Shown: positions 1 through 7,700, counted from the stretch's first letter. The stretch is DNA of 15,847 bases from an uncultured Blautia sp. (GCA_900539525.1 UQCM01000065.1:1-15847), one strand, 5' to 3'. Notes: a model not told the origin generated them from the sequence alone. Numbers and translations: made by a program.

Positions 1-47
1 TCCCCCTAAAGTAGATTTGGATATTTATCTTGTCTACTTTAGGGGGA
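1..47. repeat. 15-bp perfect inverted repeat
   Basis: TCCCCCTAAAGTAGA at 1-15 is exactly reverse-complemented at 33-47, with a 17-base AT-rich spacer. There is no U-run after the right arm, so it is a poor intrinsic terminator for any gene entering from the left. It could be the abutting ends of a lost insertion sequence, a regulator binding site, or a hairpin in an upstream transcript. The left arm starts at base 1 of the window, so the dyad may be longer than can be seen. Confidence 0.6.
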
Positions 48-70
48 TCATATCAGAAACCGGGTGTCTT

Positions 71-382
71 TTATCTTGAAAGGAGATAAGACTCCCACCT
101 CTATAGGTGGTGAGTAAAACAAATTTCTCTTGGTGGGAGTCCAATCTCCTTCCAAGATAAAGCCTCCGGCGGGTGCAGTGTGCCAGTGGCACACGTTTTG
201 CACCGACCGAAGTGGAACGGAGATGCAGAGGTGCGCAGAAGAAGTATGTCATGCAAAGCATGACGCGCACCTCGCAACAAGTACGCCAAGGCGTACTTGA
301 ATATGATATGTGATATAGGAGATTCCTTTGGATTTCCTATATCACAAAAACTCCGAAGGATGCGCACTCGCGTGATCGGAAG
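71..382. ncRNA. candidate structured RNA or hairpin-rich mobile element
   Basis: No convincing coding frame exists here, yet nearly every base can be placed in a stem. In order: 29-base arms 71-99 and 132-160 pair with about three mismatches. Bases 164-168 pair with 218-222 and close a junction containing 172-177/199-204 and 178-184/188-194. Then come 228-236/265-273 with inner stem 248-254/258-264, 278-287/290-299, 310-320/335-345 extended by wobble pairs, and 352-356/376-380 with inner 360-364/369-373. The nested, junction-like order suggests an RNA fold rather than scattered palindromes. An alternative is a transposon-derived element or guide-like RNA of the IS200/IS605 group, which is also hairpin-rich; no transposase or nuclease gene is visible next to it. 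Strand is undetermined: wobble pairs in 310-345 favour plus, while mismatches in the first stem do not. Confidence 0.5.
310..345. repeat. TGATATAGGA hairpin repeat, copy A
   Basis: GTGATATAGGA (310-320) pairs with TCCTATATCAC (335-345), and the stem extends inward through G-U pairs to about 16 bp. The core TGATATAGGARATTC recurs in a second hairpin at 10383-10416 after tgt, so this is probably a dispersed palindromic repeat. There is no U-tract on the plus-strand side, so it is not a standard terminator. Confidence 0.6.
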
Positions 383-425
383 ATGTCAGCTTCTTTAAGG
401 TGTTTTTGTCGAAGATAGTACTTTC

Positions 426-439
426 GTGTCATGTATTTT
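426..439 (+). repeat. GTGTCATRTATTTT direct repeat, copy 1
   Basis: This 14-base motif lies about 80 bases before the start of the LuxR-type gene and recurs with one difference at 1273-1286 after it. A direct-repeat operator for the encoded regulator is possible, but an AT-rich coincidence is not excluded. Confidence 0.25.
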
Positions 440-519
440 GATCCGATTGAATATAAAATAATTCATAAAAGAAAAGCTTTGCAGCCAGTTAGACACGGCT
501 TTCACAGGTGGTGAGAAAA

Positions 520-1188
520 ATGAAAACGGCAAAAACCGGAGAGAGAAACAAAGAAGAATCGTTGAAAAAGGAAAGAAAAGATGTTTTCCGTATTCATATG
601 AGGAGCAGACTGACACTTTATTGGGCGGCTATGGCACTGGCTGTTTTTACAGGGGTTCTGTTGCTTACCGGAATCGGTACCCGGCATGTCCTGATGGATC
701 AATACAGAATATGGATGAACGGGGCAATTCTCCTGTTTCTGCTCATGCTGTTGATTTCCGGTTTTCTGGTCTGGCACTTTATTACCTCTATGAACGGATT
801 GATTGAGGAGATTCGTCAGGATGTACAGGCGGATGGGAAGCACTCCAGTATTTTCGGATTTGATGAATTGCCGGATTACCTCCCGGAAAAGGAAGAGAAA
901 AAGGAGGAGGGAGAGCTTCCACCAGATATTGAGGAACTGTTTTCAGAGTTTACGGAGCGGGTAGGCACACTGACACCGATGGAACGGACGGTGCTTCAGT
1001 ATTATATTGACGGATGCAGTATCGAGGAAGTAGCGGCACGGGCGTATATCAGCGTAAATACGGTAAAGAAGCACAATACCAATATTAACAGGAAGCTGGG
1101 AGTCAGTACCCGGGAGGAGATGATGCTTTATATTGACCTGTTCCGGAGATGCGGACGGCTGGATGAAATAACTTATCAAATCCAATGA
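520..1188 (+). CDS. membrane-anchored LuxR-type transcriptional regulator
   Basis: The protein is 222 residues from ATG 520, which is preceded by AGGTGGTG at suitable spacing. A frame opening at GTG 508 would start inside that ribosome binding site, so 520 is preferred. Residues 1-30 are charged and probably cytoplasmic. Two hydrophobic segments follow at about 32-53 and 67-88, then an acidic linker (about 120-145, EKEEKKEEGE), then a GerE/LuxR helix-turn-helix at about 149-205. The recognisable HTH core is LTPMERTVLQYYIDG followed by SVNTVKKHNTNINRKL. No receiver or ligand-binding domain is present, so any signal is probably read through the membrane segments. It is transcribed alone, with a terminator-like structure overlapping its stop. 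Target genes are unknown; the Zn-ribbon/TPM operon 345 bases downstream is an obvious candidate but unproven. The LuxR-type HTH is confident, the function is not. Confidence 0.85.
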   Translation: MKTAKTGERNKEESLKKERKDVFRIHMRSRLTLYWAAMALAVFTGVLLLTGIGTRHVLMDQYRIWMNGAILLFLLMLLISGFLVWHFITSMNGLIEEIRQDVQADGKHSSIFGFDELPDYLPEKEEKKEEGELPPDIEELFSEFTERVGTLTPMERTVLQYYIDGCSIEEVAARAYISVNTVKKHNTNINRKLGVSTREEMMLYIDLFRRCGRLDEITYQIQ

Positions 1189-1245
1189 TGCACAATTTGC
1201 CTGTTAGCAGATTGTGCATCTTATCTACTACCGGGTAGTATTTTT
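1187..1245 (+). terminator. tandem hairpin terminator after the LuxR-type gene
   Basis: GATGCACAAT (1187-1196, overlapping the stop codon) pairs perfectly with ATTGTGCATC (1211-1220). A second small hairpin, TACTAC/GTAGTA at about 1226-1240, is followed directly by TTTTT. The second hairpin plus U-run is the likely release point. Confidence 0.6.
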
Positions 1246-1272
1246 GGAGGAATGATTCGAAATTACTCTCTG

Positions 1273-1286
1273 GTGTCATATATTTT
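1273..1286 (+). repeat. GTGTCATRTATTTT direct repeat, copy 2
   Basis: It matches 426-439 at 13 of 14 positions. It lies between the LuxR-type gene terminator and the first MITE-like copy, upstream of the zinc-ribbon operon. It may be a second binding site for the same regulator. Confidence 0.25.
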
Positions 1287-1318
1287 TCTGACTTAATCTG
1301 GTAAAACATACATAAGAC

Positions 1319-1471
1319 GTAACTGTTCGGAGCCCAATCGTAAAACCGCCTCTGCGTGGTTTTCCTTTTGCTCATGTACGGCTTTCGCCATATAGATTTA
1401 TAAAATTTGCCTCCGGTGAGCAAGCTCTCCACGACAAATATTTATAAATCTGCATGGCTTTGAACAGTTAC
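1319..1471 (+). mobile_element. MITE-like repeat, copy 1
   Basis: This 153-base element has terminal inverted repeats (GTAACTGTTC at 1319-1328, GAACAGTTAC at 1462-1471) and no transposase. It aligns without gaps to 3944-4096 at roughly 88 percent identity by eye, and its right part matches the inverted partial copy at 15796-15847. Internal stems include GATTTATAAA with TTTATAAATC and a small TACGGC/GCCATA hairpin. CATAAG occurs just outside both ends (1311-1316 and 1472-1477), a weak hint of a target duplication because two extra bases sit on the left. Strand follows the convention that copies 1 and 2 are plus. Confidence 0.85.
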
Positions 1472-1487
1472 CATAAGTAAGTATTTA
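1460..1487 (+). promoter_or_regulatory. possible promoter straddling the MITE edge
   Basis: TTGAAC (1460-1465) lies inside the right terminal repeat of the element, and TATTTA (1482-1487) lies 16 bases downstream in unique sequence. Together they could drive the operon starting at 1534. The hexamers are only moderate matches. Confidence 0.35.
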
Positions 1488-1533
1488 GAAAAAAGTGAGT
1501 ATTTTTGTATGGTGCAGATAAGGCGGTGAGAGG

Positions 1534-1884
1534 ATGAATGATAAGGCAAAGGAAATGTTGATGGACTGTTCGACAAATGATGAGTTCTGTTTCTCTTTGC
1601 GTTGTGCGGAATGCGGGGAGGTATGGAAGAGCAGAATCATCCGGTTTTCAAAGGCGGGGATCATGCCGACATCCGAGGGTAAACGGGTGGTATTTGATAT
1701 TTTATATAAAAGGGAGAAGGAAGATGCAAGGATGCGCGCAGCGGCACAGGCGGAAAAGATGTTCAATCAGTGTCCGATCTGCCAACGTCTGGTATGTGAC
1801 CACTGTTTTCTCGTATGTGATGACCTGGATATGTGTACGGTCTGTGCCCACAGACTGCAGGAGCAGGGGGAACCGGTAGCATAA
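1534..1884 (+). CDS. small cysteine-rich putative zinc-binding protein
   Basis: The 116-residue protein starts at ATG 1534 after AGGCGG. It has one N-terminal CxxC (C24, C27, in CAECGEVWKSR) and a dense C-terminal set: C80/C83, C88/C91, C95 and C101/C104 within about 25 residues (CPICQRLVCDHCF...). This spacing suggests two treble-clef or zinc-ribbon knuckles. The middle (55-78) is charged and probably helical. There is no signal peptide or membrane segment, so it is probably cytoplasmic. It is the first gene of a three-gene operon, with 46 bases to the next gene, itself a zinc-ribbon protein. I do not recognise the family. A protein-protein or nucleic-acid-binding adaptor role is possible but inferred only from the cysteine pattern. 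Confidence 0.75.
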   Translation: MNDKAKEMLMDCSTNDEFCFSLRCAECGEVWKSRIIRFSKAGIMPTSEGKRVVFDILYKREKEDARMRAAAQAEKMFNQCPICQRLVCDHCFLVCDDLDMCTVCAHRLQEQGEPVA

Positions 1885-1930
1885 GCCACAGAGTGAACAA
1901 CAATTACGAATCGAAAGGAGATGGGAAGAG

Positions 1931-3007
1931 ATGGCTGATATGATGGAATACAAATGTCCCGCCTGCGGCGGCGCCATGGAATTTGACAGCAAGAGCCAGA
2001 AGATGAAATGTCCGTATTGTGATTCCGAGATGAGTATTGAAGAATTTCAGAGTATGCAGCAGACAGACAGACGTGACGAACAAAAAGAGTTTGATATGGC
2101 AGGAGGACAGTGGCAGGAGGGAGAAACGGCAGGTATGCGGGTATATTCCTGTCAGTCCTGCGGCGGAGAGATCGTTGCGGAGGAAAGTACAGGTGCTGCG
2201 ACCTGTCCCTTCTGCGGAAACCGTGTGGTTATGAAGGGACAGTTTGAAGGAGATCTGAAACCGGATTATATCATACCGTTTAAGCTGGATAAAAAGGATG
2301 CAAAGGCTGCTTATCACAGGCATCTGAAAGGAAAAGTCTTTCTGCCGCCGGTCTTTCGTCAGGAAAATCATATTGATGAAATAAAAGGTGTCTATGTGCC
2401 CTTCTGGCTTTTTGATGGAGATGTGGATGCAGATATCTGTTATGATGCCCAGCGTGTGCGCAGATGGGAAAAGGATGATATGGAGTATACAGAGTGTACT
2501 TTTTATAAGCTGCACAGAGCGGGGAAAATCAGCTTTCAGCATGTACCGGCGGATGGTTCCAGGAAGATGGATGACACTCTGATGGAATCCATTGAACCCT
2601 ACAATTTTGAAGAGGCAGTTCCATTTGAGACGCCTTATCTGGCAGGATATGTAGCCGACCGCTATGATGTGGGGGCCCAGGAGTGCATCAGCCGGGCAAA
2701 GGAAAGGATTAAACGCAGCACGCAGACCTCTTTTCAGGATACGGTTGAGAATTACAGCTCCGTTCAGGTGGCAGACAGCAGAATCAGTATTCTTAAGTCC
2801 GAGTATAGCTATGCATTGTATCCGGTATGGCTTCTTAATACAAAGTGGCAGGGAAAGAAATATACTTTTGCCATGAATGGACAGACCGGAAAGATGGTGG
2901 GGGATCTGCCGTTCGACAAGAAAGCATTTCAAAAATATGTCATAACCAGAGGTATCGCAATTGGATTAGTGATCTATGTCCTGATGTGGGCATTAATGAC
3001 GCTATAG
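1931..3007 (+). CDS. double zinc-ribbon protein with C-terminal membrane anchor
   Basis: The 358-residue protein starts at ATG 1931, preceded by AAGGAG about 10 bases upstream. Two TFIIB-like zinc ribbons are clear: C9xxC12 with C27xxC30 (CPAC...CPYC) and C74xxC77 with C92xxC95 (CQSC...CPFC). Residues 105-330 form one soluble region with the conserved-looking motifs YIIPFKLDKKDA, GVYVPFWLFDGD and YALYPVWLLNTKWQGK. Residues about 337-357 are a single hydrophobic segment close to the C-terminus, giving a tail-anchored topology with the ribbons in the cytoplasm. Family members are often annotated as TFIIB-type zinc-ribbon or mislabelled as primosomal protein N'-like; no helicase motifs are present here. 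Only 13 bases separate it from the TPM-domain gene, so the two are co-transcribed and may act on opposite sides of the membrane. The biochemical role is unknown. Confidence 0.85.
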   Translation: MADMMEYKCPACGGAMEFDSKSQKMKCPYCDSEMSIEEFQSMQQTDRRDEQKEFDMAGGQWQEGETAGMRVYSCQSCGGEIVAEESTGAATCPFCGNRVVMKGQFEGDLKPDYIIPFKLDKKDAKAAYHRHLKGKVFLPPVFRQENHIDEIKGVYVPFWLFDGDVDADICYDAQRVRRWEKDDMEYTECTFYKLHRAGKISFQHVPADGSRKMDDTLMESIEPYNFEEAVPFETPYLAGYVADRYDVGAQECISRAKERIKRSTQTSFQDTVENYSSVQVADSRISILKSEYSYALYPVWLLNTKWQGKKYTFAMNGQTGKMVGDLPFDKKAFQKYVITRGIAIGLVIYVLMWALMTL

Positions 3008-3020
3008 GAGGGATGGCTGT

Positions 3021-3851
3021 ATGAAAAAGAGGATATTTACAATACTTTTAATGCTCCTCCTTGTTTTTAAGATGCTTCCTGCAGAAGCGGCCGATGTGTC
3101 TGATGGAGTCATTCCGGAAGAAAGACTGCTGCCGCGTCTGGTGGATGAGGGCGATCTGCTGACAGATAAGCAGGAAGGAGAATTGCTGGAAAAGCTGAAC
3201 GAGATCAGCGAACGTCAGTCCTGTGATGTTGTCGTAGTGACGCTGGACAGTCTGGATGGATATACAGCAATGGATTATGCAGATGATTTTTATGATTATT
3301 ACGGGTACGGCTATGGAGATGAGCGGGATGGAATCCTTCTTCTCATCAGCATGGAGGAGCGTGACTGGTGGATAACTACCTGTGGATACGGCATCACTGC
3401 ATTTACGGACGCAGGCATGGATTATATGGCGGATCAATTTGTGCCAAAGTTAAGCGACGGGAACTATATGAGTGCTTTCACAAAGTTTGCTGAGCTTTGT
3501 GATGAGTTTTTGACCCAGGCGAAGGAAGGAGAAGCCTATGATGTGGGAAATCTTCCGAAGGGATCCTTATCGCCTCTGTGGATCTTCATAGATCTGCCTC
3601 TGGGACTGCTGTTCGCCTACATAAGTGCCACAAGAAAAAAAGACAAACTGACGTCCGTTCGGAAGAAGAATGAAGCGCAGGATTATGCAGTGCCGGGAAG
3701 CATCATACTCACAGTCAACCGGGATGTTATGGTGAACAAAACAGTCACATCCAGGAGGATTGAAAGAGAATCAGAGAATTCCACAGGAGGAAGTACGACA
3801 CATACCAGTTCATCCGGTACGACCCACGGAGGCACAGGAGGGAAGTTCTGA
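3021..3851 (+). CDS. TPM-domain (YgcG-like) exported membrane protein
   Basis: The 276-residue protein starts at ATG 3021 behind GGAGG. Residues 1-23 are a signal peptide (KKR, then a hydrophobic stretch ending PAEAAD). The TPM domain spans about 40-165: LVDEGDLLTDKQ at its start, then DVVVVTLDSLDGYTAMDYAD, then GILLLISMEERDWWITTCGYG. A transmembrane segment at about 186-204 is followed by a basic stretch (TRKKDK). The C-terminus is Ser/Thr/Gly/His-rich and ends GGTGGKF, similar to the glycine-rich tails of many TPM proteins. The TPM domain would face outward and the tail the cytoplasm if the signal peptide is cleaved. It is the last gene of the operon with the zinc-ribbon protein and is followed by a strong hairpin. 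TPM proteins have been tied to membrane-complex assembly and stress, but no specific role can be given here. Confidence 0.88.
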   Translation: MKKRIFTILLMLLLVFKMLPAEAADVSDGVIPEERLLPRLVDEGDLLTDKQEGELLEKLNEISERQSCDVVVVTLDSLDGYTAMDYADDFYDYYGYGYGDERDGILLLISMEERDWWITTCGYGITAFTDAGMDYMADQFVPKLSDGNYMSAFTKFAELCDEFLTQAKEGEAYDVGNLPKGSLSPLWIFIDLPLGLLFAYISATRKKDKLTSVRKKNEAQDYAVPGSIILTVNRDVMVNKTVTSRRIERESENSTGGSTTHTSSSGTTHGGTGGKF

Positions 3852-3858
3852 CATAAAA

Positions 3859-3914
3859 CAGAAAAAGGCTTTTCTTTTATCAGATTGGAATGGATAAAAG
3901 AAAGGCCTTTTCTG
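3859..3914 (+). terminator. long hairpin terminator after the TPM gene
   Basis: AGAAAAAGGC...CTTTTATC pairs with GATAAAAG...GGCCTTTTCT, about 21 pairs with a couple of mismatches and an 11-base loop. The right arm contains TTTT, and its A-rich left arm would let it work on both strands. It begins a few bases after the stop codon. Confidence 0.75.
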
Positions 3915-3943
3915 CGTAGAACGAACATGATTTGTAAATTAAT

Positions 3944-4096
3944 GTAACTGTTCAGAGTCCATTCGCAAAATCGCCTCTGCGAGGCTTTCCTTTTGCTCAG
4001 GTAGGGCTCTCGCCCTATAGATTTATAAAATTTGTCTCTGGTGAGCAGGCTCCCCACGGCAAATATTTACAAATCTGCATGACTTTGAACAGTTAC
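3944..4096 (+). mobile_element. MITE-like repeat, copy 2
   Basis: It has the same length (153 bases), ends (GTAACTGTTC/GAACAGTTAC) and orientation as copy 1, with about 20 substitutions and no indel. The internal hairpin is perfect here (TAGGGC/GCCCTA) where copy 1 has one mismatch, and GCCTC/GAGGC is also perfect here. No clear target duplication is seen. With copy 1 it brackets the zinc-ribbon/TPM operon as direct repeats. Confidence 0.85.
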
Positions 4097-4173
4097 GCAT
4101 GTTTTAAAAAGAAGATGGAAATATCTCGCAGAATTCGTTATACTAAGAAAAAAGGGAGGAAGGGCAGTGTTTT

Positions 4174-4717
4174 ATGGCAAGAACGATCAGCATCGGACGA
4201 CAGGATTTTGCGAAGATAAGAACACGCAATAATTTTTATATAGATAAGACAAAGTTTATTTGCGAGTGGTGGGAGGCCGAGGATGATGTCACCCTGCTCA
4301 CCCGTCCACGGAGATTTGGAAAGACGCTGAACATGAGCATGATTGAACAGTTTTTCTCTGTGAACTATGCAGGAAGAGGTGATCTGTTTGAGGGGCTTTC
4401 CATCTGGGAGGAGAAGAAATACCGGGAGATCCAGGGGAGTTATCCGGTATGTGCTTACTTCCAACCGGGAAAGCGGGTTCGGCAGGTATGATGTGATGCT
4501 GGAGCCGAGAGGGGAGAAGGATGATGCGATGATACTGGAATTTAAAGTGTTACAGCCGAGAAAGGAAAAAGACATGGAAGATACCGTGCAGGCAGCGTTA
4601 AAGCAGATAGAAGAGAAGGGATATGCGTCTGCTTTGAGGGCGAAAGGTATCACTGATGGCAGGATTCGGAAATATGGGATAGCATTTCGAGGGGAAGAAG
4701 TGCTGATAGGAGAATGA
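4174..4717 (+). pseudogene. remnant of AAA-ATPase-like / PD-(D/E)XK family gene
   Basis: The first about 90 codons (from ATG 4174) match the N-terminus of the AAA-ATPase_like plus DUF1703 family: ISIGRQDFAKIR, YIDKTKFICEWW, and the Walker A-like TRPRRFGKTLNMSMIEQFF. At about 4445-4465 the match jumps to another frame, which continues SNRESGFGRYDVMLEPR and ILEFKV to the stop at 4715-4717. The latter is the C-terminal PD-(D/E)XK nuclease-like part (D in GRYD, ExK in LEFK). Intact members are around 500-600 residues, so some 350 residues are missing and the junction also shifts the frame. In the first frame translation ends at about 4491. A GGAGG lies 14 bases before the ATG, which is rather far. 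The family is usually multi-copy in gut anaerobes and its function is not settled. The remnant sits between MITE copy 2 and a bidirectional terminator. Confidence 0.85.
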
Positions 4718-4724
4718 GAAAAAG

Positions 4725-4765
4725 AAAAACCGGCTGAGCCTGAATGAATCGCTCAGCCGGTTTTT
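4725..4765. terminator. bidirectional intrinsic terminator
   Basis: AAAAACCGGCTGAGC (4725-4739) and GCTCAGCCGGTTTTT (4751-4765) are perfect complements with an 11-base loop. Each strand gives a GC-rich stem followed by a U-run. It separates the plus-strand pseudogene from the minus-strand activase gene, whose stop codon begins two bases away. Confidence 0.93.
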
Positions 4766-4766
4766 C

Positions 4767-7700
4767 TTAAGCTTCTTTCTTATTTTCTTCCGCTTTTAAA
4801 TTCTTCATCGCCGTAGACAGCATCAGCTTGATCCGGTTCAGCTGGTTTACCTCGCTGGCACCCGGGTCGTAGTCGATGGCTACGATGTTGGAGAGCGGGT
4901 ACTGGTGGCGCAGTTCTTTGATGACACCTTTTCCTACCACATGGTTCGGAAGGCAGCCAAAGGGCTGGGTACATACGATATTGTTGGTACCGGAGTGAAT
5001 CAGCTCCAGCATCTCTCCGGTAAGGAACCATCCTTCGCCGGTCTGGTTGCCCAGGGATACGATGGATTTCGCATGCTCTGCCAGGTCTTCGATATGGGCG
5101 GGCGGCGTGAAGTGCTCGCTCTTTTCCAGTTCTTCAGCGGCAGCTTTCCGGAACATTTCCAGAGCTTTAATGCCCAGGTTGCTGAATCTCGCGGTGGATT
5201 TCTTCATGCCAAGCTCCTCTGCCTTGAAGTTGCTGTTGTAGAAGCAGTAGAGCAGGAAGTCTGCCAGATCAGGTACAACGGCTTCGGCACCCTCTGCCTC
5301 CAGCAGGTCCACCAGATAGTTGTTGGCAGCAGGAAGAAATTTCACCAGAATCTCACCCACTACGCCGACCTTCGGCTTTTTCTCATCGGTTATCGGCAGT
5401 CTGTCAAAATCCCGGATGATTTCCCGGCAGAGTTTCTTAAATTCCCCGTATCCCGGATTTTTGCCGGAAATGAATTTCTTACACGTATCTTCCCACTTTT
5501 TATGAAGGGCATTGGCAGACCCCTTCACCTGCTCGTAAGGGCGCATGCGGTAGAGGCAGCGCATGAAAATATCTCCGAAGATCAGGCCATAAATGCCGCG
5601 CATCGCCAGCCCCGGGGAAATCTTAAAGCCGGGGTTCTTTTCCAGACCACTCAGATTGATAGAAATCACAGGAATCTGCGGATGCCCCGCTTTTTCCAGC
5701 GCACGGCGGATAAATCCGATGTAATTGCTGGCGCGGCAGCCGCCGCCTGTCTGGGAAATCAGCACAGCTGTCTTATTCAGATCATATTTGCCGGACTGGA
5801 TGGCTTCCATAATCTGTCCTACAACGATCAGGGACGGATAGCAGGCATCATTGTTGACATATTTCAGCCCTACATCTACAGTTTTTCGATTATCCGTCTT
5901 ACCGAGGACTTCCAGATGATAGCCGGAGGCATTGAAAGCAGCCTCGATTAAGTTGAAGTGGATCGGAGTCATCTGCGGGCAGAGAATCGTATAGTTTTTT
6001 CTCATTTCCTTTGTGAAGACCACACGGTTGATATTTGCAGGAGCAATATTTCTGTGCGTCTCTTTCTTCTCTCTTACACGGATGGCGGCGATCAGGGAGC
6101 GGATTCGGATCCGGGCGGCTCCCAGGTTGTTGACCTCATCGATCTTCAGGCAGGTGTAGATCTTGCCTGATTTTGAAAGAATATCGTTTACCGCATCGGT
6201 GGTAACGGCATCCAGTCCGCATCCGAAGGAGTTAAGCTGGATCAGGTCCAGGTCATCTACCGTCTTTACATAGTTTGCTGCAGCGTAGAGGCGGCTGTGG
6301 TACATCCACTGGTCCATGACGATCAGCGGGCGCTCCGGCGGATTCAGGTTGGAGATGGCGTCCTCGGTCAGCACGGCAATACCGTAGGAATTGATCAGCT
6401 CCGGAATGCCGTGGTTGATCTCGGAATCAATGTGATACGGACGTCCTGCCAGTACGATACCACGGCGCCCATTGTCCTTCATCCATTTCAGGGTTTCCTG
6501 TCCCTTATCATATACAGCCTGGCGGCAGCGGTCCATTTCCTCCCAGCCTTCCTTTGCAGCTGCCCTGATTTCTTCCGCCGGTATATCCGGGAAAGCTTTC
6601 AGAAGCTGTCCGGTGGCAGTGTCCAGGCTGGTCAGTGACAGAAATGGATTGCGGAAATCAATGTCTTCTGTCTTCAGTTCATCAATATTATTCTTTATGT
6701 TTTCCGCATAGGAGGTGACGATCGGGCAGTTGTAGTGGTTGTTGGAGTCCGGGAACTCATTTCTCTCATACGGGATACATGGATAGAAAATGAACTTCAC
6801 GCCCTGTTTGATGAGCCACATCACATGTCCATGAGCAAGCTTCGCGGGATAGCATTCCGATTCACTGGGGATGGACTCGATACCGAGCTCGTAAATCTTC
6901 CGGTTGGAAGGAGGAGAGAGCACTACACGGTATTTCAGCTTCGTAAAGAAGGTGTGCCAGAACGGATAGTTCTCATACATGTTCAGGACGCGGGGGATCC
7001 CCACAACACCGCGGTCGGCCTCGTCAATTTCCAGGGAAGCCCGACGGAACAGCAGTTTATTTTTAAAATCATAGAGGTTCGGGATCTGATCCTTATTCTT
7101 TTCTTTTCCAATCCCGCGTTCACAGCGGTTACCGCTGACATACTGGCGGCCGCCGGTGAAACGGTTGATGGTCAGACGGCACTGGTTGGTACAGCCCTTG
7201 CATTTCGCCATAGTCGTAGTGAACTCCATGCTGTTGATCTTGTCAATGGGGAGCATGGTCGTCTCCTTATCCTCTGTATAACGCTCCCTGGCGATCAGAG
7301 CCGCGCCGAAAGCACCCATGATTCCCGCGATATCGGGACGGATCGCCTCGCAGTCAGCAATTTTTTCAAAGCTTCGGAGCACGGCATCGTTGTAGAAGGT
7401 TCCGCCCTGTACCACGATATGGCGTCCAAGCTCAGAGGCATCGGATACCTTGATTACCTTATATAAAGCGTTTTTGATGACGGAATAGGCAAGTCCTGCG
7501 GAAATATCGGAGATCTCCGCACCTTCCTTCTGTGCCTGCTTTACCTTGGAGTTCATAAATACGGTACAGCGTGTTCCCAGATCAATGGGATGCTTGGCAA
7601 AGAGAGCTGCTTTGGCAAAGTCCTGTACGCTGTAATTGAGGGATTTCGCAAATGTCTCGATAAATGAACCGCAGCCGGAGGAGCAGGCTTCGTTCAGCTG

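Noticed and set aside
71..382. CRISPR array or tRNA in the hairpin-rich region
   Set aside because: No regularly spaced direct repeats are present and no stretch fits a cloverleaf with a T-arm GTTCRA and acceptor stem.
508..519. GTG start at 508 for the LuxR-type gene
   Set aside because: It would overlap the AGGTGGTG that serves the ATG at 520.
1103..1432. Minus-strand reading frame through MITE copy 1, similar to a frame through copy 2 (3683-4057)
   Set aside because: The two frames look alike only because the repeats are alike. Within the repeat most differences change the residue, the opposite of what protein selection would leave, and there is no ribosome binding site.
1904..2932. A 342-residue minus-strand frame opposite the zinc-ribbon gene
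   Set aside because: The plus strand has paired CxxC ribbons, a good ribosome binding site and tight operon spacing; the antisense frame has none of these.
4905..7466. Several long plus-strand frames opposite the activase gene
   Set aside because: The minus-strand protein has family motifs along its full length; these frames are antisense shadows without recognisable domains.
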